A DNA stretch of 64,000 nucleotides, taken from assembly GCA_003550305.1 (NCBI GenBank), contig QKYT01000213.1, positions 6,371 to 70,370 of the forward strand. The letters are read 5' to 3'. The position numbers were made by a program, and so were the translations under genes. The stretch is from Glomus cerebriforme. Lineage: Eukaryota; Glomeromycota; Glomeromycetes; Glomerales; Glomeraceae. This document shows positions 11,938 to 24,587 of this stretch, in pieces. Within the stretch, counting starts at the first letter, position 1, and each line of letters starts with the position of its first letter. A model generated the notes under the pieces. It was not told the DNA's origin. It did no database searches and saw only the letters and a list, made by a program, of their open reading frames with translations.

Positions 11938-12445
11938 ATTAAATCGAACAAACAAAAACATAATTGATGGGAAAGACTTTGATAATTTATTTTAATTTCG
12001 AACACATGATATGATGGAAAAGACTTCTTTTATTTTTTTTTTTCATTTAAATATTATTACATCGAATAAACACAATAGATGAGAAAGGCTTCGACAATTT
12101 ATTTTTAAATATTATTTATTTCGAAAATGCGCTTTGACGGAAAAGACCTCTTTTATTTTTTTTTTCATTTAAATATTATTATATCGAATAAATACAATAG
12201 ATGAGAAAGGCTTCGATAATTTATTTTTAAATATTATTTATTTCGAACATACGCTTTGACGGAAAAGACCTCTTTTATTTTTTTTTCATTTAAATATATT
12301 ATTAAATCGAACACACAATAGATGGGAAAGACTTGGATAATTTATTTTAATTTCGAGAACACGCGATATGATGGAAAGACTTCTTTTATTTATTTTTTTC
12401 ATTTAAATCGAACAAACACAATATGATGGAAAGACTTACGATAAT
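11938..12445. repeat. Tandem repeat of about 112-121 bp, four copies
   Basis: The phrase gatgRgaaaGRctt recurs at about 11967, 12079, 12200, 12317 and 12425. Each copy is followed by ataatttatttt, tcgaacac, cttttatttttttt and catttaaat blocks. Copies differ by point changes and small indels. The array starts about 100 bases after the stop of the first small gene. Confidence 0.8.
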
Positions 12446-15400
12446 CTAATTCCCGTATATATATGTATATTCTACTTTTATTAGTATTAAATCCGATAAG
12501 AATCATTTTGTTCATTATGGCAAATTATATAAATAACTATTTTTATTAATAAATTTTCATTTTATAAAATAATAAATACGATGCTAAGATCTAAGTTATT
12601 TATCAGAATAATGTTATTAGAATCGCAATAAAAAATTTACTAATTATTAAAAATGTCTAACCATATATGGAATTTAGTTTTACTTATAACAGAAATATAA
12701 GTAATTTCATGAGGAGTTCGGAATATCAATGGTATTCCGCCCCACATGAAATTACTCACCCGTCTAAATGTGATTTATGATAAGAAAATTTCCCCAGGAA
12801 AAATTGAACGGTAATTTCACGACTAATATACTTTCATATATAAACAGGGAATTAGTGAATTACAGAGTTTTTTTATCATGTCACAATTAGTGCGCATACT
12901 GTAATTGCAAATTTTATGATGTGATATTTTGAATTTATCACAAAAATAATAATATGATTGGTTATAGAATTGTCATTCATATTGCCAAACTTTCATTATT
13001 TTTTCCATAAATTCTAACATCTGTTTTAATCCTAAGCTTGTCTCAAAATAGAACTAATGTAAATAAATTAATAAATTATAGGATTGTTTTAAATTTATTA
13101 CGAATGGAATCTTCGGTTAAAGAATTCGTATTAAATATTTTTTAGCGCAGAGGAATTAAAAAAAATTCTGTCACAGATTAAATAATAATAATAATATACA
13201 GTATTCACAAGTTTTATTGTATCAAGAATGTAAACCAAGCTAAGAAATGATTTGTCCGACGTGACATAAGTGATATAAAAATTCGTCAATTTACGCGTGC
13301 GAACAATAGGAAATCGCCACATAACCTTCATGACTAACTCATGCATAGTCAAGTGATTCACTCCGGACAATAAGACAATAATCTGATATGGGAATCTTAA
13401 AAAATTTGCATATGATCGACAGATCTCTGCGGATTATCATCATCTTTGGAACCCGAATCGTCGTGTAACTTTTTTTTGCATGTTTGCATAATGAACTAAA
13501 TAGAGGTCCATTACGTAACATGTTTTCAGAATAATCGAAATACAGGAAAGGATTCCGGTTAAAATGAACGAAAAATCAAAGTTTTCTTTTTTACTAATTA
13601 TATAGTACAAAAGATTCTTTGTTGATTTAGATAATATTTGTAAAAACTTTGATTGTTAAAATTTAAGATTATGAATGATATTCATATTATTCATATTTTA
13701 ATATAAACAAGAAAATGACACAATAATTACGATAAAAAGTGATTTATAGAAATTTTTTTTACTAAAACGCGAGACAAAGATTTTCTTTTTAATAAACAAA
13801 AGGGAGAATTCAATTTATATTGAAGACAAAAACAATGTTTTAACCTATTGTTACATATTGTTGATGTTATCAAGTATATCTTTATATCTTTTTTTTTTGT
13901 AACATTTTAAAAATACTGTATATATTTACTTATTAATATAATAAATAATGAACGCGAAAAAAAAACAAACTGGAATTTTTATTCATTGTAATGATTTGTT
14001 TTTGTTTTACTTATTTATAGCCGTGGCTAAGCAGTACGAATGTATATAATGGAAGATAATATAAACATGAGCATTTCATGAACTTTTTAGGAACATTCAA
14101 ATCTTATATGAATGAATACCTGATGGAAAAATCAAAATTTAATTGTAACTGTTTAATGTAAATCTATACCGATAAAAAAAAAGAGACAATAATGTCGATC
14201 TAATTATTGTTGAAAGAATATTCATACGATTAAAAGTCATTCCTAACATTACATAAGTTTGGGGTTAATAAGTTTTTAAGGGGGGAATTGAATTAAAGTT
14301 TAAATTTCATTACACAAACATTACAAAATTTTTTCTGGCTAAACCCAAAAAATATACATCAATCGGAATTTAAATTACCGTTTTTTCGACAAAAGTTGTA
14401 CTAACCAAAATAATGATTGGATTTTATTATGAAAGTGACAATCAAAAACGAAGAAATTCCAACTAGAAAAAATTGTTTTTAAATTATGGTCGATTTGCAA
14501 TCGGAAAATCATAATTTATCTATTATTGTATGTCAAAGATTGTTTATGCGGGGGTAACGTGTCAAACATTATTGATCGACTATTAATTTAAAGAGAACAT
14601 TATCATGTATATATTTTTATTAAAATCATTGTAAGCTATTGTATATATATTATATATAATTTTTTGTTTAATTCTTTTATGAAAGGAATAAAGAAAAATT
14701 CCTTCATTAATAATCGATAAATAAACCTTGAATTTCGTCATACATAATTTTATCCCGAAAAATGCGCGGATTTGCTAAAAAACATGGAATAATAAACCGT
14801 TTTTTTCACGTCATATCAAATATCATTAATGGCGGAGAGGCGCACTTTTTTACCTCACCAAATTAATTTATTCGAGTTTATTAGAAAGAGGGTTCGACAA
14901 ATCAACCCAAGAAGGAAGTAGTTTCTTTTATTTATAGCCTCCTTGTTTACTGCATAAACCTTATTTATAATCATAAACTCAGACATTAGTAATATTAATT
15001 TAATTTAATACTTTCAATGATTTTCTAGAATTAGATTTAAATATTATTTTTCTCGTATCATATAGGAATACTTTCAAAGAAACATCAGAAAAGAACAGAA
15101 TGTTCGAATAAAACATCACAACAAAATACGCCTGAAAATTTTGCAAATCCAATTCGACAATATTTGCAAAATTTTATTGTTTAAAATATTATTACGGTAA
15201 TAAAGAGATAAACCTGATTCGCAGTATCAGATAACGAAAACAATCAAAGATTTTTACCATTTTTTATAAACCAGATTCAAGATAAATTTCATTCGGTATT
15301 AAAAATCCGGATAATGAATGAAACTTGAAAAGTTCTAATATTCAGTAATCTGTGTAACAATAAAATAAAAACTTTATCTTGTAATTGTTTTCAGAAATTT

Positions 15401-15675
15401 GTTTGATCAATATGCTACGTGATGCACTATAAAAAGTTTAAATTCAAATTGCGGAGTAAATAATTAAAAATTCTTATTTATCGCCCGCGAAAATTCCTTT
15501 TTAATATACACAGCTACCTAAGAAGTGATTGTTGGGAGGCTTTTATTATTTTCCCTGTACGGTTAATCTCTTTTTCTCTTTAGAGAAAATAATTATATAT
15601 ATTAATGTACTGTATAATAATGACTCTTGTTAATAATATTTTTAATAATGACGCAATTTACATTCAACTGGAAGA
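12446..15675. other. AT-rich intergenic DNA with one strong hairpin
   Basis: No gene is supported. The notable structure is the 12700-12756 hairpin, listed separately. Reading frames on the minus strand at 13131-13521 show no domain and lie in low-complexity sequence. The 3' part is poly-T and TA rich. Confidence 0.55.
12700..12756. repeat. 57-nt stem-loop
   Basis: Outer arms AGTAATTTCATG (12700-12711) and CATGAAATTACT (12745-12756) pair perfectly. Inside them CGGAATA (12719-12725) pairs with TATTCCG (12733-12739) around a 7-base loop. It is more GC-containing and more structured than its surroundings. It could be a small RNA hairpin, a terminator-like structure or a MITE relic. Confidence 0.6.
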
Positions 15676-15684
15676 TATAAATAA
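15676..15684 (+). promoter_or_regulatory. TATA box of the 15764 gene
   Basis: TATAAATAA lies 88 bases before the ATG. A run of TA repeats at 15735-15760 lies closer but is low complexity. The TATAAATA element matches those of the paralogues. Confidence 0.5.
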
Positions 15685-15763
15685 CGTTCGATTTTTTTAT
15701 TTTTAACTCGTAAAAAATCATTCTTCTTCATACGTATATAAGTGTATATATATATATATAACG

Positions 15764-15952
15764 ATGATGGTTTTTTCAAAACGAACTCATAAGATTAAGA
15801 AAAGAAGGAGATTGATTCGACGCATATTACACGATAGAAGATTCCATCTGATAAATAATACTTCCACCTTAAGAATGATACAGCAATTGCCCCCGCAAAA
15901 TACAGACAATGAATTCGCAAAAATATTATTTTGCGGTTGTTCTTTTTACTAA
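15764..15952 (+). CDS. Small Arg-rich protein, LPPQ/GSxFY family, copy 2
   Basis: Single-exon gene of 62 codons. Two consecutive ATGs (15764 and 15767) could serve as start. Residues 10-20 are strongly basic (KIKKRRRLIRR), a plausible nuclear-localisation or RNA/DNA-contacting segment. LRMIQQLPPQ occupies 36-45, and the protein ends FCGCSFY, with Cys replacing the usual first Ser of GSxFY. LPPQ is encoded ttg-ccc-ccg-caa, differing synonymously from copies 1 and 3. No signal peptide, membrane segment or known domain is visible. Confidence 0.8.
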   Translation: MMVFSKRTHKIKKRRRLIRRILHDRRFHLINNTSTLRMIQQLPPQNTDNEFAKILFCGCSFY

Positions 15953-18692
15953 ACAATATTGAATAAATCTATTTAATTCTGTTAAAATATGCCACAAATA
16001 TACCCTATCACACTGCATTCCAATACGTTATGTATATACATTTACAAACAAAATTCTTTATTATATATAACTCTCATGTTTCATTCATATTTTCAATTTA
16101 TATAATACATCCTCTATCTTAAACATTATGGAATCAAATTTTTTTTGACCAGAATATTTTTGAATATAGCATGCACATTTTGTATCACTACATCAAACCA
16201 ATCACGGTAAACGCCGATGCTAATTTTAGAACATAGTATGATTATTACATGAATTTTTTTATACCCTGGCCGAACTTTATTTTTTTTTAGTTTCAAAGAG
16301 AATTTAATTAGCATTGTTATAGCGATATGTATATTATATTTTTGTTTTTTTTATTTGTAACAATATATTTATATTACTTCCAAATATTTATTTAATAAAC
16401 CTAATCCAAATTCTCAGTTTATCAGTTATACATGAGATGATTAGAGAATGAAATTTGTATATTGTTATATTGTTTATAATAAGATAAAGTTTAAAAAAGA
16501 TGCTGCAAATGCTAAATGATGCGTAAAAAGACAATCAAACTTCTATTGCTAATTTTAAAAGGGGTTAAGGTTTTTCGGAGTGATGCATTGTATTTCCGGC
16601 CAGAATTACATAACCACGTGATTTATATTTTATTTAATCATCTTTTTTTTAGTACATACTGTACATTTACTTTACGAAATAAAAATATTCGGATCGAAAA
16701 TTTCTAATTGATATACTCATATATCGTAATCATACAATAGGTATGTAAAAACTTTTGTTGGTATTTTCTGCAATACACTAATGAGGAACGCCGTAAGCCA
16801 TGTAAGCTGAAAATGTAATTCAATATTGAAATTTTATTGGATTTCTCTCGTTTCAAACACCCCAAACGTACAATAAATTAATTCTAATAATTGTTAGCTA
16901 GCTGACAATGCACTTTTTTTCAGTATATATTATTATTTTTTTTTTTATCGTCCGGTCTTTATACTCACAGATTGCAGGTTTGTCTCTAAATTGCAACAGG
17001 GCTGCCGTGTAAACTTTAAAAAAAAAAGATATTTGATGATAAATTTTCTTTCAATGTATTCTTCATGTTCGGTTTAGTAAAAGAATCTTTGCTTTATAAA
17101 TCTGTAATTTATATATATATTCGTTACTTTAAATGATAAAATTGATTAGGAATTAATTTACCATGTTTATTGCATAGTTTCATTATTCACACATGTTAGA
17201 GAAACATTTCATTTGATACTGTTTATATTGGGTAAAGGAAAAAGGACATTTAATGCATTCTGCAATTATTGTACATTATTTACGATTCATGCACTTTGTC
17301 TCAATGACTATTTTAAAAGAAAATAGTATCATTGTGGATTTTAATATTGTTCATTCAAACGTAAAGTTTTTTTTCTATCCTGAATTATTAATTCATTATT
17401 ATTATTATTTTTTTTTTTGTTTTTCAAAAATTTAGAACTTATTGAGTACTTATTGTTATTATATATGTTATAATAACAGTATATCTGTATATGTTATTCA
17501 TCAATAATTATTATTATATATGCAATTAGTATAATATGCATACAAGAGCTTGCTTTTATTATTATTATTTTTTTTACATGATCTATATTTAATAAAGTTC
17601 AGAATATATATAATTGTAATGTGCGTTTCATGAAAATTTCAGGATCCATGAGTAATAATTTTTTTTATTTTGCATACTTTGACAATAATACATATGATAT
17701 TATCATAAATTATTAAATGTCAAACCATTATACTGTATAAAAATTTCCTTATATATATATAACCTGAACTGAGAACATTAAATCATAACGCATTGATATT
17801 AAATTTCTAAACATTATACCATCATTATATCGACGATCAAAGTTGATCATATTATATTCGGTCTTTTTAATTACACAAGTATGCACATATGATATTTCAC
17901 TCATTCAAATTTCCAAATCATCTCTTGAATAGTACCGGGATACTGTATATTGTATTTATAATATGTTTATATCTATTAGGAGATAATGAATTTAAGGTTT
18001 CGATAAAGTTTGAAACTAAAAAAAAAAGATAATAAAATATGGCTAAAGGCAAACGGGTATTTGTTTACCGGATACGCCACAAAATATTTATCTTTATGTG
18101 TATAAAAATGTATAAATGTTTTCCCAAATAATATAATTGAACTTCGAATAGAAGAGAATCACAGATTTATTAAACATTCAAAAACTCACTTAAAAGTTAT
18201 TATTACATATGCATTCTTTTTAATTTTTACAAACAAACAAGTAATATGTTGAAACACATGAGATCGTTACCTTTTCGCCACAGCGTAAATAAAAAAGAGA
18301 ATGGTTAACAGATTTAGTAAAAAAAAAAATAGAAACAACTCCGAAATCATCACGAACGCTATTTCTTCTTCCCCACAAAGACTTCATTTCATGTTTATGA
18401 TCAATTGATCATGGATAAAAGCCTTTATTTGGTCATATATGCATAATATTTTATAATTTTTTATTGAAATATTTTTAAGTATTGTACTTTATTATCATTT
18501 CTCGATAATATCCGATGATAATCGAAAAATCATTAGGAATCATCTCTAAAAAAATTTCTTTCATGTGAAATAATAAAATTAAAGAAAAAAATTAAAGTTC
18601 TATCGATTGTTTAAGGTCTTTTAAAATAAATAAACAAAATAAAATGAAAGAATTAAAAATCTATTGTTCTTCCAATACATTGTTAAACTATA
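15953..18692. other. AT-rich intergenic DNA, no gene seen
   Basis: No supported gene. Reading frames at 16126-16314, 16516-16707 and 17253-17435 are low complexity. A GGCCAGAATTA word at 16598-16608 followed by CACGTG at 16615-16620 recurs elsewhere in the window. Several TACTGTAT words are present. Confidence 0.55.
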
Positions 18693-18700
18693 TATAAATC
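18693..18700 (+). promoter_or_regulatory. TATA box of the 18766 gene
   Basis: TATAAATC, preceded by further TA, lies 73 bases before the ATG. This is the same spacing class as at 31347 and 50317. Confidence 0.5.
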
Positions 18701-18765
18701 TTAAAAAGAATCTTTTACATGAACTAATTACCTACAAGTTTTTATAAAAATTAATAGGTTATTCG

Positions 18766-18984
18766 ATGTTTCAAAATAATCGTGTTATTAATCGAAGACG
18801 AAAACGACACCAATTCATCAAAAGACAATTAAACAGTTCGGATAAAAGTAGTCGACTAATGCGTCGTCCTCTATCAATTGATAATGTTGACACGTTAAGA
18901 AGAATAAGCCAATTGCCCCCACAAACCATAGACGATGAAGATGAATTTGCTAAACAATTGTTTTGTGGTTCTAATTTTTATTAA
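18766..18984 (+). CDS. Small Arg-rich protein, LPPQ/GSxFY family, copy 3
   Basis: Single-exon gene of 72 codons, the longest member. The basic segment NRRRKRHQFIKR covers residues 9-20, with a second basic patch RLMRR at 30-34. LSIDNVDTLRRISQLPPQ at 36-53 is close to the copies at 31419 and 50031. The acidic spacer TIDDEDE is longer than in other members and leads into FAKQLFCGSNFY and the stop. Charge is sharply split: basic N-terminal half, acidic patch, then an aromatic tail. Confidence 0.85.
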   Translation: MFQNNRVINRRRKRHQFIKRQLNSSDKSSRLMRRPLSIDNVDTLRRISQLPPQTIDDEDEFAKQLFCGSNFY

Positions 18985-20970
18985 ATATTCCTATTGAGAT
19001 ACTTTCCTCAATTCGTGACATCTCGGAGTGAGATATACCGAATATGCAGGATTAGTAAATATTTACACATTATGTTTATGAAATAATTATATAAAAAATT
19101 ATTTAAAATTAAAATTTCTCCAAATTTCCTTTTTTAAAAAAAATTTAATTAATATATATAATTACACGGACTCAAATGAGGTAACCCATACGGAAAATTC
19201 TTCTATTTATCGAACTTCTTTTAAGCTTTACAAAAATTTTGTTAATAGAATCGATAGAACGAATTGATAGAACTACCAATTATTTTATTATCTCTCATTT
19301 TCTATTTCTTTCTTTTTTTTTTTTTTTNNNNNNNNNNNNNNNNNNNNNNNNNNNNNNNNNNNNNNNNNNNNNNNNNNNNNNNNNNNNNNNNNNNNNNNNN
19401 NNNNNNNNNNNNNNNNNNNNNNNNNNNNNNNNNNNNNNNNNNNNNNNAAAAAAAAAAAAAGGTAAAACCCCTATTTTTTTACGCCTTCTGCATCGAATTT
19501 TATTTTAAAATTTGAAAGATTATATTTTCTATTGTTCCGATCGGGTGGATAGCTAAATCCAACCTTTCGGTAGATATGTGAAAAATTTCCCGAATAGGCA
19601 CGTGATATGATGCTCACATATATACAGTATATAAAAATATTTTTTTTTAAAAAAAAAATGGGAATCTTTATAATTTTTTGGACCTTATTTTTATCTAATT
19701 CATGGCCAGAAACTCGGTTTTAATGCGCGCGGTAAAGCGGGAATCGATTTAAATACTTAAAAAATATGTTACTATAAAAAATGAATGAATATAAGATCGG
19801 ACTAAAGATAAAATAAATCGTAGTGGAGAAGAAAATACGCAATATTCAAATAAATATAATTTGTCGATGGAATTGTTTATGTATCATAATGGGAGCGCCT
19901 AACCCTTGTTTACGCCCAACTCATTTAATGTTAGTTTTTATTCATTTAAATTTCTTTTTATAATTCTTTTAGTAATGCTTGAAAAAAATACAAAGAAAAT
20001 AACACATTATATAATATTAAAGTTTATCACATATGCAGCTTAATAGGTAGTAAATACAATGGGCAACTAAATTCGCGGATGTCCAGTTAAAAAAAAATTT
20101 TTTACGCCATAACGCCATGTTTAAATACAATTATACCACTATATAAGTCCTTTTTTAACGATTCACGTGATGTAAATTTATCCCAATTTCCGAAGGAAAA
20201 TCCCAAGTAATGACTCAACTTACGTATTGTTTGGATCGTCAAAAACATGAATAGAAATTATTCATGTGCACTTCACAAACGTTCATTGTCTGAAGAATAT
20301 TTAGTGGTATACTCAAACAAAGTATTAAACCTACCAATTACTGACTATCAACTTTAAAAATTTTAAATTATATAATCATTATGCAAAATATTTGAATATT
20401 ATTATATCAAATAGAGACAGATTTCATTATTCACATGTTAACAGTTAAATTACAAATAAAATATTTTATTTTATAATAGATCGAGAGAATTTAATTGAAA
20501 TCACTTATTGTTCTATCTTGGTTATTTTAATTTTCTATTGCCGAATCTATATCAGCCAGAATTATATAAACCCTTCAAAGAAATCCATTTCTGTTTTTTT
20601 TTTTTCAATTCAATAAATTCAATAATGTTAAAAAAAACAATTTCCTTCAAGAAGACAACTTTCCTTTAAATATTTTTTCATGAGATAACAACAGATATCC
20701 ATATAGAAAGGATTCTATTTAGAATTTCCTTCTCATTATATTACTCTTGTACATTTTTTTTTTCCAACCACAAAGTAACCTTTATCCATAGAATTTGTTA
20801 CATATGTCAGTCACAACACTTTTTTCGTCGCCTAAAATTATAAATATTATTTGACCAATGGTCAATCCGTCTCCTTTTTAGTACAAGCGTATTTTTTTTA
20901 AACAATGAAAACTCAAAAGTCATAGTTCAAAAAAAATTATGATATACAATTTAAGAAAAATCGACAATAG
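18985..20970. other. Intergenic DNA containing an assembly gap
   Basis: No supported gene. Two reading frames spanning 19239-19515 exist only because they read through N bases. A CACGTGATAT site is near 19601, a TATACAGTATATA word near 19622, and GGCCAGAA near 19703. The rest is AT-rich. Confidence 0.55.
19328..19447. other. Assembly gap (120 N)
   Basis: The N run is bordered by poly-T on the left and poly-A on the right. The gap probably reflects a homopolymer or inverted structure that could not be assembled. Its true length is unknown. Confidence 0.95.
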
Positions 20971-21480
20971 TAGAATTCTAAACAAGATGAATTTATTTGA
21001 TACACTTGACTAATCGTAAACGAGTTATGTACTATCTCAAGTGGAGGTTATCTATTTCTACCCCAGTAATCGGAAGATCAAATTAAAGCGATTGACATGA
21101 ATCAAGAGTTTGTAGATCAAGGTAAGCGCTCTAAACCATATTAATAAACGCCCAAATTTTAATCTAAACAATATCGTACTTTCCAGATTTTCTTGGAACT
21201 CCTTTTCCTGGAATGTGGTTACGCCTTTATTTCAAAATTGATAATATTACTAACTTATTCAAGTAATATGAATAGAACTTCCCCGACTCTTTTAAAATAT
21301 CACCTTACAAAATTTTTTTTAGCTTGATTTACAAACTCTTGATTCATGTTCTGAGGATTGTCTAACCGCTTTTAATTTGTGACCTATCATATGTCCATTT
21401 TGAAAACACTTGAGATAGTCTATAATTTCGTTTTGCATTAGTTAAGTATATCTAATGAATTCATCTATTTTAGAATTTCT
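20971..21480. repeat. Foldback element with ~150-bp inverted arms
   Basis: Left arm 20971-21122 and right arm 21323-21480 are inverted copies. Perfectly matched blocks include actatctcaagtg (21031-21043) against cacttgagatagt (about 21407-21419), and a stretch around atgaatcaagagtttgta (from 21098) against its complement ending at 21349. The outer ends tagaattcta and tagaatttct also pair. The loop is about 200 bases with no gene. It could be a MITE or a source of hairpin RNA. Confidence 0.7.
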
Positions 21481-23518
21481 ATGATTATATATCGCTGTTT
21501 ATAATATTCAACCAGCGTTTATATGGTGGTCAATTTTCCCTAAAAATTGCAATTTTTATGTTATGCCGTTCAAAGAGGTGGAAATATGTTTTTTAGTTAG
21601 AATTTATAAATTTTACCGCTGTAATTTACATGAAAATCTTTAAATTTCATTCTTTTTTTTTTTTTTCCTATTTTTTAATAAAAAGAAAATGTTGAATATT
21701 TATTATACTTTCGTATGAAATTACTGTGTCACGCATATTTATTTTTTTTTTCATTTCATATCATAATTTCAATACTTTGATTAAAAAAACTTTTTACTTA
21801 ATATATATATTTTTTTTAAAGTTTTTACACGGATTTTAATAAGGAACGTCACTTCATTGGATTGATGTGAACTATATTGCCATCAGACCAAAGCCACTCT
21901 GTCAATTATTTGTTGAATGTATAGGCCGCATTCCTGGTTTATAGATCATCATAGAACCCAGTTTAATCGTTGAAATTTAGAATTAGTTTGAGCCAAGTTC
22001 ACACTTTTTACATGTCACAGTCGTCACAATGAATAAAATTTTATAACCAAAGTTTAATATAAAATAAAGTCATCTCTATATTTATAAACTAAAGGTAAAA
22101 AATTCTTTAAATTAAAACAGGTCAGATTTGTTCCAAAGAATTAAAGAAATTATATTATTATAACAGTGATTTTTTTTTTTTTTTTTTGCAAAATGAATGA
22201 AATCTTCACTGTTGATTATCTTTTTCGCAAAGAAAATGAGAAAAATGAAATTTAAAGCGAAACATCTTTGAAATTGAAACACTTATAAAATAAGTTTCCA
22301 TACAAAATACAACATAATAAGTAATATTACATACTTTAGGGCGGCGCAAGCAGTAAAAAATGATTCTTATGTGTTTATACAATATATACAATTAAGCTAT
22401 ATCTTATTTTAATCTGAGATGAAACTTGGTGAGCTTTTGTCTTTTTATTAATTAATAACCAGTTACTTTTATAAACTACTCTTTATAAACAAAAATTCGA
22501 TCTTTTTTCAATAGCTAATTCGTTTTTGTATTACCGTCTAAGTCGACAACCTAAATTGGAATTCTTTTTTAACATGATGGTGACTTTTAAAGAGTAAAAT
22601 TTGATGTTCATTTTGCTCTTTAATTAACTAATATTTTATTCATGTAAATAGCCTATGATTATATAAACCAACCATTACATTTGTAATGTCAACATACTCT
22701 TTGACGTTCGATCTTACTGGCAATTGTCTTTCTGGAACCGTAGTAGAATCATCCTTTTGAATTTGATTTTTTATAAGCTTATTTATAAAAAAAAATCTTT
22801 ATTAAAATGAGACAAAATATTCCTTTTATCGAAGGTCAAAAATAGAGCTCTATGCCCAGTTAAAGTGGTTTTATTATTAAAATAAAATTATGATCATTTT
22901 GTTTGAAAAATTTGATAATAAATAAGCAAATAAATAAAAACATGTGATTTTTTTAATAGTATATTTTAAATGCTGACTTTGTATAGGCGCTGAATTATCC
23001 GGCCGATCAATGTTAAATTGGTTGGCCAGAATTACCGCGATCACTTGAGATTATTGATTCCAAAATCGATTCTAACTCGATTCATTTTCATTTCTTTTTT
23101 AGCAATTTTATTATTACATGTAGTTGGCCGACAATCATTTCCTCGACAAATATAAAAAAAAAATTCGAAATAAAAATGCAAATTATTTTAATATTTAATG
23201 TCTTATTTATGATAATAATTTAAGGTCACACTTGGCTATAGACCTATAGTAAGGAAACAATTTTTTATATATCAAAATTCTTAACAAAACACATGTATTA
23301 ATCATATAAATTATAGCAAAGATGCAAACAATAACAAGTATAATTAGTGAATTACTCTACATTGTTAACGCCATTCATTCATTATACATTAATTTATTGG
23401 TTCTAAATAATATAAATAATAATCATACAATAATAAAACTGCTCATGAATACTTGCTTTTATATTTGTATACTTTAACTAAGGTTATTACTAAATTAAAA
23501 AAAATATCTTTAACTGTA
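21481..23518. other. AT-rich intergenic DNA, no gene seen
   Basis: No supported gene. The minus-strand frame 22206-22391 has no recognisable features. A GGCCAGAATTA word is at 23024-23034. Confidence 0.55.
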
Positions 23519-23602
23519 GGGGAAATGACCCTGTCGGGGAAATGACTGTCGGTAAAGTGACTGTCGGTAAAATGATTGACAGGTAAGTGAACGGGGTCCC
23601 CT
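23519..23602. repeat. Minisatellite with CTGTCGGTAAA units
   Basis: About four degenerate copies of a 16-17-base unit (aatgactgtcggtaa) are bounded by ggggaaatgaccc on the left and acggggtcccc on the right. The unit resembles the CGGTAAT/TACCGAAA words at 55440-55615. Confidence 0.6.
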
Positions 23603-23839
23603 ATAAAGTCATGAAATAATTAATACCCGGAAAATTTTGAAGGATTTCGGTATCCGATCTCAATGATACCAATCCAATCCGCTTTAAAGATTTATAAATT
23701 TAGCTAATTCATTATTGTCCGGAGCGAAGCGAAGGACTATATATGTTTACGAAAGGGAATCACAAAGATCACGTGGCGATTTCCGGTTGTCCGAAGTCCG
23801 AACTCCGTACGCGTAAATTGACGAATAAAATGACAAATA

Positions 23840-24585
23840 TGGCACGCCATTTCAGCAAAAGTCTGTCAATGCGCAGATAATTATTACAGATATTTTATTT
23901 CTTTTTTAAATACAAATAAATATTTTATCTGATGTTTATCTGATTAATGACAGATATTTACGTGATTAACAACAGATATTATGTGATACTGTATTTTTGT
24001 GATAACTGAAAACAAATTTTTTTGCGCAAAAAAATATTTTTAATGGAAATGATTTTTTAATTATATATTAAAAATCAAATAAATTATTCTTTTTAATGAT
24101 ATATAATTCTATTGATTTAAATCTAACCTAATTGCAAGAATTTTGTGAAGCTATAAGTTTTATATCCAAAATTTCTCTTCTTAATTTGGTTTGTATTTAC
24201 CAGTTCAAATAAAGTTCCAATATCTATAAAAAAAAAAAGGAATAATAAAAAATCTTCTCTTTTCTATTCAGCAATACAAGTTTCATACTTAAAAAATCTC
24301 ATACCAAATTCTTAATAAATCTCTCAAATTCTCCAAGGAGCTGTGTATTCATTTGTTAAATATACAAAAAAAAAAAAAATTGAATTTCTATTTATGTTTA
24401 TCACAATATCTGTAGTTAACCAGATAAACATCTGTTTGGTGTTTTAAATAAAAAAATGGTAAGTTTTGGAAGAAATATCTGGCAACAATCGCAGATATTA
24501 ACTGTAAAATATCACAGTTCATCTGTTAAAAAATTACTAAAAAATATCTGCGCATTGACAGACTTTTGTCTGAAATGGCGTGTCA
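23840..24585. mobile_element. 746-bp MITE with ~46-bp terminal inverted repeats and TA flanks
   Basis: The left end TGGCACGCCATTTCAG and right end CTGAAATGGCGTGTCA are inverted. Pairing continues through cagactttt(gt) to gcgcagata, about 45 bases in all, with one substitution and a 2-base deletion in the left copy. Both ends are flanked by TA (23838-23839 and 24586-24587), as expected for Tc1/mariner-type insertion. The interior is AT-rich with many cagatatt words and no transposase, so it is non-autonomous. Confidence 0.75.
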
Positions 24586-24587
24586 TA

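Noticed and set aside
13131..13521. Two overlapping minus-strand frames of 60-79 codons
   Set aside because: No recognisable motif and simple-sequence content (poly-Tyr); consistent with chance.
19239..19515. Two frames of 83-89 codons
   Set aside because: They are open only because they read through 120 N bases and homopolymers.
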